A DNA stretch of 64,000 nt from Cycas panzhihuaensis (GCA_023213395.1 CM041465.1:202995741-203059740), one strand, 5' to 3'; shown: positions 10,454 to 24,830, counted from the stretch's first letter. The notes: generated by a model not told the origin, from the sequence alone. Numbers and translations: made by a program.

Positions 10454-12923
10454 TGGCATCAGATAATGAAACTTTTCAAGATGGCATCAGAGTGAAGTTA
10501 TAAGCCATGTTGATTTAAAGTTCCAAGGTTGTGAAAAATCTTATTGAGACTTATAGAATATGTGCAATAGAAATGGTTTAAAAGAGCTAATCATAAAGCC
10601 AGTGACAAATCCACTATATAAGCCAATACATAAACTGATTTAAAGAATATTTGATAAGCTAAAAAGAAGCAAGTTATGCCAGTGACATGATTGATATTGG
10701 GGCATGATAAAGTTGATAAAGAGACACATATAGTTGTTTAAATTTACATGAAGATGAAACTTATAAGATTGATGGTTAATGTTGTCTATTTAATTATTAT
10801 AGATATTTATATACATATTGGTACCATTTTCTATAAAACATGCAGGTGTATTTAAAGTCCATCCACAAGAGATTGCATAAGTAGAATTGATCACCTTGTG
10901 AAAGTAACATGTTGAATGAGTATTTCATTAGTGAAAACATTTTAAGTTTATTAGCAGAGCCTTTTGCACATGTCCTAGTATTTTAATTGAAGATTTACTA
11001 TCACTTTTGAGCCATTTTAATCATTCTAGAGGCTATTACAAGCATCTCACAATTAAGTTCATTGCCAAAATGAGATTCCAATATTACATCAATGATTGAT
11101 ATGAAACAAGCAAAGTTCCTATATGATAAAAAACATTAAAGTAGTATGTTGACAAGTTTGATAGTAAATTTAAAAGTATGATGTATTTTGGCACCATGAT
11201 ATGCACCATGTTGATAGTTCAAAGGTATGTTTATATGGACATAGAATTTGTTATTGTGTTGAAAATTTATGGTAGTAAGAATAAAGGCATGGTATAATTT
11301 GATGTCAAGGGTTTCAATGAAATTAAAATGACATGAATGTGACAACAAGAATTTGAAAAAGATAATATAAAGTGGGAAGAAATACATTATCATTACTATA
11401 TTACGATTATGTAATAAATGTTGATATGTTAATGGAATGTTTGTGAATGAGTTTGATTAGATAGCAGATTTGTGGCACATCATAAAGGTATGTTGACAAG
11501 GCAACAAGGGGATGGCTCTAACTTATAGGCAAAAAATGTTATTTGTGCCATATACCCATGGAGCTTATGCCTCTATAATGCCATGTCCATGATATATATT
11601 CAAGATAAGATTACACCCTATTTCATGAGGAGATATAGATCGTCATATTCAATCAATTCAATAACCATTGAGATATATGTTATCACCCTATCTTGTGAAA
11701 ATCTCTGATTATAATATCTATTGCACCATCACTTGAAGATTCACATGAGGATGATGCCCTATTTTACATGATCCCAGAGATTTGATTGCTCATATGTCAT
11801 TATATCAAACTTACCTTTGCTGCACCATTCATAGTGAATTATCATCTATCATTCATTTGCTATTGTGTGTGACTAGTTATCAATCTCATCTACCTATTAT
11901 ACATGACAATCTATCTCATAGAATATTTGTTAATAGTTTTGATCCAATTTGAGCCTATTTTTATTAAAATTTTTACTTCTTCAATCCTTTTTTTATTTAA
12001 TAGTCACTTCTTAATCATCATTGACTAGGTTTTTTACACAAGTTTGATCTTGATATTAAACATTTTGTAAAGGTATTAAAAATTTTTATTGAATTGGAAT
12101 ATTTTGTGAAGTCCACCCATTAGTCCCCTTAATAACACAACCACAACCCAATAGAAAAGGGGCTAAACTTAATTTCGTAAGGAATGTTTGATATTTCATG
12201 ACATATCAGAATTTTTTTAACATAACTTTGGGATACAGAGCCCATTTTTTGAATTGTCAAATCCATTGGAAATAATAGTCAAAGATGGTCAAAATGAGTG
12301 GTCATAAGGAATATTTTAGTATTTGAACCATGGAGATTTTAATTAGTAAACTTGATCAAGTTGATTTTGACGTAATAAAAGTTATCATTTTTAAGTTGTT
12401 TGAGACTTGATTTAGCATTTTCAAATAATTTTCAAGGCTCCAAAATGCATATTAATGCAAATTAATGATTGATAATGAGAATGGAAATAAGTCTTATTAA
12501 AAAACAACACATATAAAACTTATTTATGATATTTTTTAAGATCAAATTTGATGTGGGAATCATAAGACATGTTGGACATTATGCAAATCCCCCTTAGATA
12601 TTTATTACATTTAATCTAGTAGATGCACAACACTAATCAAATGACATAATGACCTAATTTATTTTATACATACATGAATTAATGATGATTGATGATACCA
12701 CCTGATTGAGGTTATTAAAGGACTCGTTGTTATTTAAAGTTCATTATTTGGAGATGTTGTCAAGTTGTTGATGTTATTACCCACATGATTATGAGACATG
12801 GAGAAGCCTCATATGTTGAATACTTTGCACACAAAAATTAGTTGTTCAGGGGAGTCCAACTAATATGATATGTGTTCATCAGTGAGAAATTTGATATTCC
12901 ATGTATGATAAGAGGCATGAGAA
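10454..12923 (+). mobile_element. Element C internal region up to the D insertion
   Basis: About 2.5 kb without recognisable coding in either strand. Short open runs such as that at 11136-11393 (minus) have no family signature. A leader module at about 12117-12300 (aaaaggggctaaac, then aactttgggatac..atccattggaaa) resembles modules in elements D, A, I and E. The last 28 bases before D (12896-12923) recur, imperfectly, just after the D 3' LTR in the other copies. C is therefore probably non-autonomous, or its genes have decayed past recognition. Confidence 0.6.
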
Positions 12924-13204
12924 TGTTAGAACATCTTGGCTCATGCTTCATAAGGTAAAGATATAATGTATATTTATGTTAACTAATTTTATTATGATGT
13001 TTATATTTTATGTTGAGTCCCACGCATAACCAAGTTATGTATTATAAATACATACTTAATATATCATATTGACATATTGATATAACATTATTCTTATAGT
13101 AATAATCCAAGTTAAGGTACCTTAAGGATACCATTGTGATCCTTATATTTATTGTTTCTTTTTATTTATGTATTATTAGTTTCTGTTGATTTCATTTTTC
13201 TACA
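12924..13204 (+). repeat. 5' LTR of element D
   Basis: The 281-bp LTR starts TGTTAGAACATCTTGG and ends TTTTTCTACA. It includes the TATA-like TATTATAAATACATAC and GGTACCTTAAGGATACC. The pairs are the D 3' LTRs at 7592 and 58448. Confidence 0.85.
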
Positions 13205-13217
13205 TGGTATTAGAGCT
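13205..13217 (+). other. Primer binding site of element D
   Basis: TGGTATTAGAGCT starts directly after the LTR terminal CA. It matches the copia consensus TGGTATCAGAGC, complementary to the 3' end of initiator tRNA-Met, where minus-strand DNA synthesis starts. Confidence 0.85.
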
Positions 13218-14953
13218 AAGGTAAAACAAGGTTTACAAATTATGCTAGTGAGCCTATGTGCCAATATTATTTGTGGAGGTGTTGTTAAAGTTGTGAGTAT
13301 TGTTATTAGGGTTTGGAATCTACCCATTGTAATGTGGTGCATAATTGCCCATGCAAGGTGATTTTGTTTGCATATGAGGAAGTGGATTCATTGAGTCTAT
13401 TATGCCTTTATACATGTTGTGGAAGAAACCCTAACCTATTAACCTATACCTATAAGACTGTTGAGAAGTGGATGTGCTCACCATTTGATCTATTTATTGG
13501 TTTGATTTGAATGCCATTTATCATCTTGTTTAGAGTCATTCCAAGTTTATTTGAGAATCAATGCAAATTTATTTCATTCTATTTAAAAGTTTCTACGTGA
13601 GGTTGTAAAATGATAGCCTATTTAAAGACATTTTATTTCATTTAGAAACTTGTTGGACCCCATTCTTATTTATTATTTATTATATGAGTCTATATCTGAG
13701 TACCTACTCCCTAATTTATAGTGCTCCATTGGTGTGCTTGTGCCCCCTATTTATCATTCATTCATTGGTATGCCCTACATTCACCTTACTTTCCTATCAT
13801 AAGGGAGATTTAATATTTGTAGTATATGAGGGTAACTTTTCTATCCACCATTACATGTTAAGCTGATCATTTACATGAAGTGCTACCTATTATCTATTTT
13901 TTGTTGGTTGTAAATCTTTATATAAGGGTTTATGTCCTAAGCTTATGCATTATGGGTAAGTTTGTCCCTACATAAAAACCTTATTTATGAGAGTTATACC
14001 CTACTATATCTTTGATATTTACATTAAAACTCCTATGTCATATTCATTTATGTGCCTACTCCTTGCGAGACCTGTTATAATCTCCTGTTGATGTCTTGTC
14101 TCCATTTATAACCTACCCTTCATCTATTTATTGTGATATCATTGATAAGATTATCTCGTGACCTTCTATAGAGCTACCATTACTACTCAAGCAAGTTTAT
14201 TTGGGGATATCATTTGTTAATATCATCACCGTGAAGATTTTGTTGAGAATTTGTTAATCTAAATCAAGTTCTCATTTTTATAATTAAATTTTTTACTAAA
14301 TTAAGTTATATTGGAATCTATTTAAAATCTAGCCACTAGCCCCATAATAATTTCAGCCCCCAGTCCTTTATAGTCTCATATGACTAACTACAAGTTATTG
14401 AAAGGGGCTCAACCCTAATTTATTTAAATTTTATCTTCACAAAAAGGCACCTATCAATTCTCTTTAATATCTTGAGTTTTAGGAGTCCATTTTCTAAACT
14501 ATCTGAGCCATTGGAATCCTGACTTAGAGATAGTCATTTTGATTTATAATTTGATATATTTTAATGTTGTTTTCATAAAGTAATTTCAGTTTAAAGTTGA
14601 GCCTTTGTATCAAACCCTTGCATAGTAACCTCATAAAAATTTCTTTTACACATTCCTCATCATAATTTTTCCTATTCCTTAACCCTAAAGTAATTAAATT
14701 TTAAACCCTAGAAATCTATTATAAATTAGTTTTTTAAGAAATTTATTGTAATTTATATATTAAGTCCTGAAAAAGACTAGGAGGCACAAGAAGGTCCTTA
14801 TATAAAGAATATGGTTGTTATCATCTTGTTGGAGGATATGTACAACTATGTGGCCTATCTTATGTGTATTTGAAAGACAGGATATACAAGTTGATATATC
14901 TTAAGTATGACATGATTATTGTGCATCTAATGTTCTATATTTTCATTTACAAG
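13218..14953 (+). other. Leader of element D
   Basis: About 1.7 kb of non-coding leader between primer binding site and gag. The words atatgaggaagtggattca near 13372 resemble the O leader at 35153. A module at 14332-14540 (ccactagcccc, gaaaggggctcaaccc, then ttgagttttaggagtcc..gccattggaatcc) is shared with other families. Short open runs at 13152-13866 do not look like genes. Confidence 0.6.
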
Positions 14954-15244
14954 ATGGCATCTTCTTCAAAATCTTCAAGTTTTCCAAATTTAGTGAGGTT
15001 TAATGGAAATTTTTATTTAGAGTGGTTAAGAAGCATAAAACCCTATTTGATTTCAAATGATTTGTTGGTTTCCATTTCTCAAGGATATAAAGTTCCAATA
15101 CCTATTGATCCTATTACTCAGTTAACACTTAATCAAGAAAAGGAAAAGGAAGAACTTAAAATAAAAGATAGTGACACACCTTTTTTGATCTATTCCACTT
15201 TGAATAAAGATGCATTTTTCCATGTGTATTATGTTGCTACTTCA
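14954..15244 (+). pseudogene. 5' half of element D gag, split by element A
   Basis: The ATG at 14954 gives MASSSKSSSFPNLVRFNGN, then FYLEWLRSIKPYLISNDLL, LNQEKEKEELKIKDSD and AFFHVYYVATS. This is the N-terminal copia gag (UBN2-like) domain with the usual F.G.NF..W start. It is open for 97 codons to the A insertion. After A, at 23460, the frame continues KES.YILKHMFDPSLKRRY, so the A insertion falls exactly inside the TSKEA.DIL signature. The start is chosen because upstream in-frame Met codons lie in leader sequence without family similarity. Confidence 0.8.
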
Positions 15245-15633
15245 TGTCAGGTGTAATACCTAATTATATATTTATCCCAATTCACACACTCTCTAGGATT
15301 ATTTATATTTTATATTAAAGGCCTCATTGAGTTGTATACCACATATGAATATATGCTAGCCCATAAAATGTTAACCACTGAGGGTTCTCACACATGTGGT
15401 GAGTTATATTATAATGATGTATATCATCTTCATTCTAATTTGAAGTTTGGCCATTCTTACATTTCATTACATTAATATGTGCATGCTTTATCATTCTTAT
15501 ACCTTATTATTTATTTATTCACTGACCTATTTCATTTATTGTTATCATAGTTGATTCATATTTTTATCGTAGTATCAAACCTGTGATTTATTTTCTAACA
15601 AGCTGTATTAGAGCCCCATCCTATTTCCTAAAA
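15245..15633 (+). repeat. 5' LTR of element A, copy 2
   Basis: It starts TGTCAGGTGTAATACC and ends about CTATTTCCTAAAA (terminal CA lost). Its last 65 bp hold primer-binding-site-like words at 15570 (tagtatcaaacc) and 15603 (ctgtattagagc). The presumed working site, tagtattagatcc, starts at 15636. Spacing is 33 bp each time. Confidence 0.82.
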
Positions 15634-17767
<2,134 letters not shown>

Positions 17768-18255
17768 TTAAGAGAAAATATAACCGTAGAAGCAATGTGA
17801 TAACAGAACTTTAAACTATGCAAAGAACAAATAGCATAAATAAACTAAGCACTCAATGAAGAACACTAGAGGATTCAGGTCTAAGCATAGACCTTTTATT
17901 AATCTGAGTAATAACTAAATAATTATAGAGATGAATAAACCCTAACTCTTCTCTTCGACTCATTAAAACCTCATTATATATGTTATTACATAAGAATATA
18001 TAGACACAACATTATAAGATATTGCCTTGCAGTTTTACAAAATAATGGGCATAAATCATAGGCCAACAAAGACCCTCATAAGATACCTAGAAAAAAACTT
18101 CAGGGGCTTCTACCCTTGAACCCCTGCCTAAAGGGACACTGTCTCCTAGAAACCCCAACCAGGGGCCCTACAACAAGCCCCTAGACCCTACAAAGGGGCT
18201 TAGGTATAATGCCTATGCCCATGTAACACTTGCAAAGTGTTCAACATATCTAACA
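17768..18255 (-). repeat. 3' LTR of copia B
   Basis: Read on the minus strand it starts TGTTAGATATGTTGAACAC after the polypurine tract. It contains aagtgttc/gaacactt palindromic words near the edge. It is paired with 22309-22771. Confidence 0.88.
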
Positions 18256-18299
18256 ATCTCCCACTTGTTGAACACTTTATAAGAAACCTACATACATAA

Positions 18300-18995
18300 C
18301 TACTTAATACCAAAATCGTAAATACCCATTATATTTCTACACCATCTAAATTTTTCTGTGCTGACAATCTTGGTCAATGAGTTTATAACATTCTCTTATA
18401 TAGTAATCTTCTACAAATCCACCTTATGATCTTAAACCATTTCTCTCATAAAATAGAATTACACATCAATATGCTTTGACCGAGCATGAAAAATATGATT
18501 CTTTATTAGGTAAATTGCACTTTGATTATCACAATCTATCCTCACAGAATCCTACTTAAAGTCGATATCTATGCATAATCTATTTAACCAAATTGCTTCC
18601 TTGCACATATGAGTAGTTGTTATTACTCTGCTTCTATGCTAGAAAGTACCATAACTTCTTCTCTTTTACTCATCCAACTAACTGTGCCACCACAAAAGTA
18701 AAAACATACCCACTTGTAAATCTTTTATTGTCAAGATCTCTTGCCCAATCAGTATCAATAAAACCTCTCAGGTTCACTTTTCTACTCTCTATAGGATCTC
18801 CTTGATAGAAAATTCCATAGTCTGATATACCCTGCAGATACCTAAAAATCCTTTCACGTCTACCCAATGATCACTTCCTGGGTTTAACATATACCTACTA
18901 ACTACTCCCCTTACATGGGTAATGTCTAGTCGAGTGCCAACCATCGTATATATTATGCTACCAACAACATTAGCATAAGGGGTAAATGCCATGTC
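18300..18995 (-). pseudogene. Copia B RNase H
   Basis: Minus-strand frames read MAFTPYANVVGSIIYTMVGT and TRLDITHVRGVVSRYMLNPG, the tether before RNase H, then FIDTDWARDLDNKRFTSGYV, the copia RNase H start (family form: GYSDADWAGD.D.RKSTSGY). Farther down a broken segment with several stops precedes the polypurine tract. One frameshift separates the two open pieces near 18800-18870. The role would have been degradation of the RNA template. Confidence 0.85.
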
Positions 18996-18999
18996 TTCA

Positions 19000-19865
19000 A
19001 CTTCTTAGTGAGTCTTTGGGCATTGTTCAACTGATAATTTTAAACCAACAAGAAGAGGAACATTAACTGGCTTACTATCATGTAACCTAAACCATTGTAA
19101 TATTGTCTCAATGTACCATCTTTGGCTAAGCCAAATCTTCTTGTTTCTCCTATTCCTTTTAATCTCAATGCCCAAAATAAAAAGTGAAGTACTAAGATCC
19201 TTCATCTTAAAATGAGATGCTAGTTGACCTTTCACAAGTTGATTTATTTCTTTATTATTACTAACTAAAAGGATGTCATCAACATATAACATCAAAATAA
19301 CAAAATGATCATCAACCTACTTATAATAAACATAATAAGCTGCTTTACTACACACAAAACTATATGCTAATATATGTGAATCGAACTACTAATACCACAT
19401 CTTTGCTAATTATTTCAAGTCATATAATGATTTCTTCAACTTGCACACCATATTCTCCTTCCTTGCAACTTCAAACCCTTTAAGCTATAACATATAAATT
19501 TCTTCCTCGAGTTCACTGTGAAGAAATGCACTCTTTACATCCATTTGATCCACCTCAAGTTCATAGGCAGTTGCTACAACTAACAAAAATATAATTGAAG
19601 TAACTTTTGCAATAGAAGAAAATACCTTACGAAAATATATTCCCTTGACCTAAGAATAACCCTTTGCTACCAAGTAAGCCTTATACTTTTCCATAGTACC
19701 ATCTGCCTGGAACTTCTTCTTGAAGATCCATTTGTTATCAACAGGTTTTCTACCACCAGGCAGATCCACTAAATCTTATGTGTTGTTTTTGACCAACGTC
19801 ATCATTTCTTCTTGCATGGCCTTCATCTAGAGCTGGCTCTCTTTTGACTCCAGAGCCTCCCAAAT
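19000..19865 (-). pseudogene. Copia B reverse transcriptase
   Basis: On the minus strand from about 19865 it reads EMMTLVKNNT.DLVDLPGGR, KPVDNKWIFKKKFQADG, KAYLVAKGYS and VDQMDVKSAFLHSELEEEIY, then KLKKSLYDLK, and at 19295 MMLYVDDILLVSNNKEINQL with the intact YVDD catalytic pair, followed by GQLASHFKMKDL, FILGIEIKR and LSQRWYIETIL. This is the copia (RVT_2) polymerase. Stops such as S-stop-VKG and a short gap near 19300-19440 make it non-functional. Confidence 0.92.
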
Positions 19866-20099
19866 AGTACTTAGATCATCATCTCTAACAGATAAAATAA
19901 AAGAGGAGTAACAAAATTCTTTAAGAATATACCTATCAGGTTATCTTCTCTCACGAGTTAATCTCCTCAAGATGTAGGGTTCTTGAGGTTGAGCTACCTC
20001 TACAACTAGTCCTTCCTCTTCAACTGACTCATATTCTGATATAGAATCTTCATCCCTTACTTCAAATTATACCTTTTTAGAGTATTCTTACTTTGGTTA

Positions 20100-21480
20100 T
20101 TTATCCTATTTTATAGACTTAAACTCCTCTCTAAAGACAACATCACAGCTATACATAACCTTTTATTTTTCAAGGTTATAAAGCTTATATCCTTTAACAC
20201 TATCACCATAGCCAATAAAAATAGTCTTTTGTGCTTTGAAATTAAGCTTAATTCTCTACTATTTAGGAACATGCATAAAAGCTTTACAATAAAAAACTCT
20301 AAGATGACTAAGAGATGGTTTCTTACCAAACTACACTTCTTTAGGTGTTTTGTACACTACGGTAGTTATTGATGATCTATTTATCAAGTAGCTTGCAGTC
20401 ATGACATCCTTAGCCCAGAATTTATTCTCTAATCTAGTAACACTAAGCATACTTCTTGATCTCTCCAGCAAGGTCTCATTCATCCTTTTAGCAAGTCTGT
20501 TCTATTATAGTGTATAGGAAATTATCTTTTGCCTTACTACCCTACACTACTTATAGAACTGCTCAGTACCTTGATTTACCTATCACTCTAATTCTAGACC
20601 AAGGCCTTGAATTCTTTGAATTTACTAAAGACTTCAAATTTCTACTTGAGAAAGTATAGTCATGTCTTTCCTAAGAAATCATCTATGAATGAAACAAAGT
20701 ATTTATACCCACCTAACAAGGGTACATCAACAGATCCAAAAACATTGCTATATAGCAATTATAGAATACCCTTTACTCTCTTCAAGCCTAAAGGAAAACT
20801 AACTCAATTCTATTTTCCATTCACACAATGCTCCTAGAAATCAAAATTAAAAGAACCATTAATTCCAAAGATGTCTTATGCCATATCTTTGGAGAATAAA
20901 TCATGGAGGACTTTCTCTCTAATATGGCCCAATCTCTGATGCCACAGCATAGTTTTACCAATAAGTGATATTTGAGTCCCACTTTCATTATTACTACTTC
21001 CTGTAATAATTGGATTGTAACTGCCAACATATATCATGCTTGCATCAAGCTTATATAGTGTTGCAAATCAGACCCCTTTTGCTTATACCCATGCTCTTTG
21101 AACCATTCTAGAACTGTCTTTAGTGAAAATATCTTCTATTCTTACATCACCTAATTGACTGACATATAAAAAACTCATGGCCAAACCAAAAATATGACTC
21201 ATATCAGGGATAGTTTTAATACTTCCATCCCTAAATTAAACCTTCACCCTTCTACAACCCATAATTTTATATAGGTAATGATCCCCAAGAAATACTTCGC
21301 CTCTATCAATACTTGTATATTCATAAAACTAATCCCTATAGGGACCAACATAAAGTGAAGTACCAAAGTCAATTAACCAAGATTCAATATTTAACAACTT
21401 ACCTAAGGTTACCAAATAAACATTACCACCAGTTTCATTAGAGACTTTTACTACCGTCGAAGAAGTAGTTTCAAGTGACT
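20100..21480 (-). pseudogene. Copia B protease and integrase
   Basis: At about 21385 the frame reads SWLIDFGTSLYV, where the aspartic protease has WLIDSGAS; Ser/Ala have changed to Phe/Thr but the catalytic Asp remains. The GAG-pre-integrase part follows at about 20945: LWHQRLGHIREKVLHDLF, with both zinc-ligand histidines. The catalytic core includes GYKYFVSFIDDFLRKDM at about 20725-20672. The last third of integrase (20100-20600) is full of stops and only weakly readable. Confidence 0.85.
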
Positions 21481-21489
21481 TTCCCTTGT

Positions 21490-22220
21490 CAATCTTAACT
21501 CAACATTAGCTCTTCATATGGTTAGCCTTCCCACATCTCCAACATACCAAAGGGCCTCTACTTAGAGATTTGGATTTTCCTCTAGATTTTGGCCATTTAT
21601 TCTTAGGCATTTGTTGGTTGCGATCTAACATTTGACCTCTCACAACTAATGCTTCTTTTGAATAATCCTCAGAAGATTTTTGCCTTGTATCTTCTTACAG
21701 CAGAGCAACAATAACATCATCAAATTTCAAGGTGGGAGAAGTCATGCTGTTAATCATCATCATAATATTATCCCAAGAATCAAGAAGTAAACATAACAAG
21801 GTAATACACTTATCTTCTTTAGGCACTATTATCCCAACTGGAATAAGTTGGCTCACCATGGTGAGATGATCTACAATTACATCTACATCACTCATCCTAA
21901 GTGAATACAATGTTTTTCAAAGAAATAACTTATTAACTAGGGACTTAGTTTGATACAAAGCCTCTAGCTTTCTCCACAGATCTTTGGTCATAGACTCTAT
22001 GGCAACATTCAATAATACCATTTCTAAAAGGCATAATCTTATTGAATTGACTACTTTTCGATCAAGCTTCTTCTAGTCTTCATCACCCATAATCAAAGGA
22101 TTTGCTCCTGCTACAAGGACCTATTGATCCTTCTCGACGAGGATGTCTTCCATCTTTAGCTTTCACAATGAAACGTTCTGGCCATTGAACTTTTCAATCT
22201 CCATCTTTATAATGCTTACC
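21490..22220 (-). pseudogene. Copia B gag
   Basis: From about 22215 on the minus strand: IEIEKFNGQNVSL, KMEDILVEKDQ, MTKDLWRKLEALYQTKSLVN, YSLRMSDVDVIVDHLTMVSQ, LCLLLDSWDNIMMMINSMT. A CCHC zinc knuckle CWRCGKANHMKS.C follows at about 21545-21505 (one stop inside). This is a standard copia gag of near-normal length with a handful of stops. The longest clean stretch is 21695-21910. Confidence 0.9.
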
Positions 22221-22308
22221 ATAATCTTCATACTCAAGTTCACCAAACAAGGCTCCTACTTACCAAATGGCTTCCCACAGAACTAAAACCCTTAGCTCTA
22301 ATACCAAA

Positions 22309-22771
22309 TGAAGATAAAATATAATTGTAGAAGTAATGTGATAACAGAACTTTAAACCATACAAAGAACAAATAATATAAACAAGTCAAACACTCGATAA
22401 AGAACACCAGGAGATCCAAGTCTAAGTATAGACCTTTTATTAATCTGAGTAATAACTAAAGAATCATCAAAGACTCATCCATAACCTTGTTACATGTGTC
22501 ATTACATAAGGATATATAGACATAATATTACAAGATGCCACCTTGCAGTTTTAAAATATAATGGGCATAAACCATGAGCTAACAAATACCCCCATAAGAC
22601 ACCCAAAAAAAATTCTCAAGGGCTCCTGCCCTCGAACCTCTGCCTAGGGGGTCGCAAGCCCCTAGACCCCCCAGTTGGGGTTCCTACAATGGGCCCCAAG
22701 CCCCCACAAAGTGGCTCGGATGTAACACCTATACCTATATAACACTTGCAAAGTGTTCAACATATCTAACT
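22309..22771 (-). repeat. 5' LTR of copia B
   Basis: Read on the minus strand it ends ...TATCTTCA, followed by TT and the primer binding site TGGTATTAGAGCTAAGG. The outer end is ...CTAACT, the final A of TAACA having changed. It is paired with 17768-18255. Confidence 0.88.
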
Positions 22772-23079
22772 GGACACATGTTTAATGACTCATATATTTC
22801 TTTACCAGCTTACTTATTTGACCACATAGAATGGTGTGTTCTCAAGGTAAAGCTAGCTTGGTGTTAACTATACCATATACACAAAGCAACATCTTAGTTA
22901 ATCAATGTTCATAGTGATTAATTATTTATGTGGTTTTATAAGTAAAGTTTATCTCATATAGATATCAGTAGTAGATTATGTCATTATAGTATCTTATGTT
23001 CTAATGTTCATTTAAAGAAATAGATTTATACTTTTTATATAGTATTTCATTTTATATAATTATCTATTACAAGGGGGAA
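22772..23079 (+). other. Element A internal region, second part, copy 2
   Basis: This continues A after B. It contains atgactcatatatttcttta then ccagcttacttatttgacca, the uninterrupted version of the site where O inserted in the other A copies. It ends with the polypurine tract aagggggaa (23071-23079). Confidence 0.8.
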
Positions 23080-23454
23080 TATTAGGTGTAATACCTAATT
23101 ACATATGTACTCTCATTTATACTCTCTCTAGGATTATTTGTATTTTATATTAGAGGTCTTCTTGAGTTGTATGGCACATAGAAATATATTAAGGGTTGAC
23201 CATTGAGGGTTCTCACACATGTGGTGTGCTATACTATAAGTATATAGATCATTTTCATTCTAATTTGAAGTTTGGTCATTCTTCTATTTTATTGTGTAAC
23301 ATATATAAGCTTCATCATTCTTATGTCTTATTATTTATTTATTTACTTACCTATTTCATCTATTATTATCATAGTGGATTCATATTTCCATCAATATATC
23401 AGACATATAATTTATTTTTTAAGTAGTATCATAGCTACATCCTATTTTCTAATA
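23080..23454 (+). repeat. 3' LTR of element A, copy 2
   Basis: It starts TATTAGGTGTAATACC and ends CTATTTTCTAATA, followed by the CTTCA target duplication. It includes the inner word agtagtatcatagc, a decayed second primer-binding-site-like unit. Confidence 0.87.
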
Positions 23455-23459
23455 CTTCA

Positions 23460-23843
23460 AAGGAATCATAGTATATTTTGAAACATATGTTTGATCCAAG
23501 CTTAAAGAGAAGGTATAGGTATTTTTAAGCATATATTCAAGCAGATTTGTAAATACAAAATTCTGAAGCAAATATAGAAGTCCTTGAAAAGAAGGTATGC
23601 CAAAAATCTGAAGTCCAAGAAGAAAAGATATGTCAAGAAAAAGAGAATATGGTTGAAAATATTATTGATGAATCTACTACTAAATGTGAAGAAACTACTA
23701 CTAAATACATTATTAAATCTAATGAGCATACTATTATTGAATATGTTAAATATGATAAACATATTGCTATTATTAGATGTGAAGGATCTACTAATGGTTA
23801 TGATTAAGCAATTCAAGATATTAAAGTTTGTTTACTCATTTTA
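23460..23843 (+). pseudogene. 3' half of element D gag, copy 2
   Basis: The D gag frame resumes after A with KHMFDPSLKRRYRYF and the Glu/Lys/Thr-rich tail (VCQKSEVQEEKICQEKEN, IIDESTTKCEETTTKY, TNGYD). It is cut at 23843, where element E begins. The rest of D, including its 3' LTR, is missing on the far side of E. Confidence 0.7.
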
Positions 23844-24181
23844 TAAAGGTGTCAAGGAGTAGAGTAGGAAGATCACAAAGTAGTAATCCATTATCACAAG
23901 GCAAAATATCTCTGTATATTGAATTATGGTGTTAAAAAATACCAGGGAGGCATTCCCCATCAATATATAGATTTTGGGGAGGTGGCAAATGCCTTTACCT
24001 GACAAAATTTAGAAAACAAGTAAAATAATAAATAAACTATTAAAATAATGTACCTTAGGAGGCTCTAGTAGCCACATGTCAGTTTTAGGTGGCTACATGG
24101 TGGCTATAGGTGGCTCAAGGTGCCATTTAGAGGCACAAGGATGGCTTCACAATCTTCTAAACATTAAGCATTATCCCAACA
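23844..24181 (-). repeat. 3' LTR of copia E
   Basis: On the minus strand it begins TGTTGGGATAATGC after the polypurine tract. It holds repeated ggtggct/aggtggc words and the phrase cattccccatcaatatata, matching 31195-31530. Confidence 0.87.
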
Positions 24182-24189
24182 TTCTCCTC

Positions 24190-24830
24190 CATAATGGCCA
24201 TTACATAGAACTGCAAGCTTATCCCTAAATTTATGAAATTTAATCTTTCTCAATGCCTTTGTAAATATGTCTTCTGTTTAATCTTCTATACTACAATATG
24301 TCAATTCAATCTTACCTAATTGAACTAATTCTCTGGTGAAGTGGTGCTGAGTTTCTATGTGATTTGTTCTACCATGAAATATAGGGTTCCTTGTCATCTG
24401 AATTGTGCTTTGATTGTCACACCAGATTTTAGTTGGCCCTTTCTGCTCAATCTAAAAATCTTATAGAAATCATCTTAACCATACAGTTTCACATGCATTA
24501 GAGACTACTGCTTTATATTATGCTTTAACTGTAGATAGAGAGACTATATTTTATTTTTTGGTGCTCCAAGCTATGATTGTTGAACCCATATTGAAAGTGT
24601 AACCTAAAGTAGATTTTCTATCATCAATGTCACCTGTCTAGTCTGAATCTATATATCCTATCAATCTAAAATTTGATGAAGCTTTATAATGTAAACCATA
24701 TTCTATAGTGCCTTTGAGATATCATAGAATCATTTTTGCTACTTACTAATGAGTAGTCTTAGGGTCTTGCATGAATCTAGATAATGCATGATGTCTGGTC
24801 AAGTAAAAGTTAAGTAAATTAAATTGCTAA
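24190..24830 (-). pseudogene. Copia E RNase H
   Basis: Minus-strand reading: DRLIGYIDSD.TGDIDDRKS, TLGYTFNMGSTIIAWSTKK, IWCDNQSTIQMTRNPIFHGR, TNHIETQHHFTRELVQLGK, then EDIFTKAL and the C-terminal FRDKLAVL.GH just before the polypurine tract. This is a classic copia RNase H domain. The conserved DN, the H..T.HIE segment and the terminal D.FTKAL are all readable, with about six stops. Confidence 0.92.

Larger units (their letters stand above)
17768..22771 (-). mobile_element. Copia element B, full-length but decayed
   Basis: A 5.0 kb minus-strand Ty1/copia element with LTRs at 22309-22771 (5') and 17768-18255 (3'). On the minus strand the order is gag, protease, integrase, RT, RNase H, which is copia order. 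The primer binding site is ttggtattagagct read on the minus strand at 22295-22308. The polypurine tract is caagtgggagatt, next to 18255. It sits in element A; comparison with 34830-34866 shows the empty site gaggtgggacttcttttc. The flanking target duplication (about GGAC) is blurred. Many stops make it inactive. Confidence 0.92.

Noticed and set aside
11136-11393. 85-codon minus-strand run in element C
   Set aside because: AT-rich, hydrophobic, no family motif; expected by chance in such DNA.
18617-18805. Plus-strand runs over copia B and E (for example 20607-20837, 25204-25419)
   Set aside because: They are antisense shadows of RNase H, integrase and RT on the minus strand.
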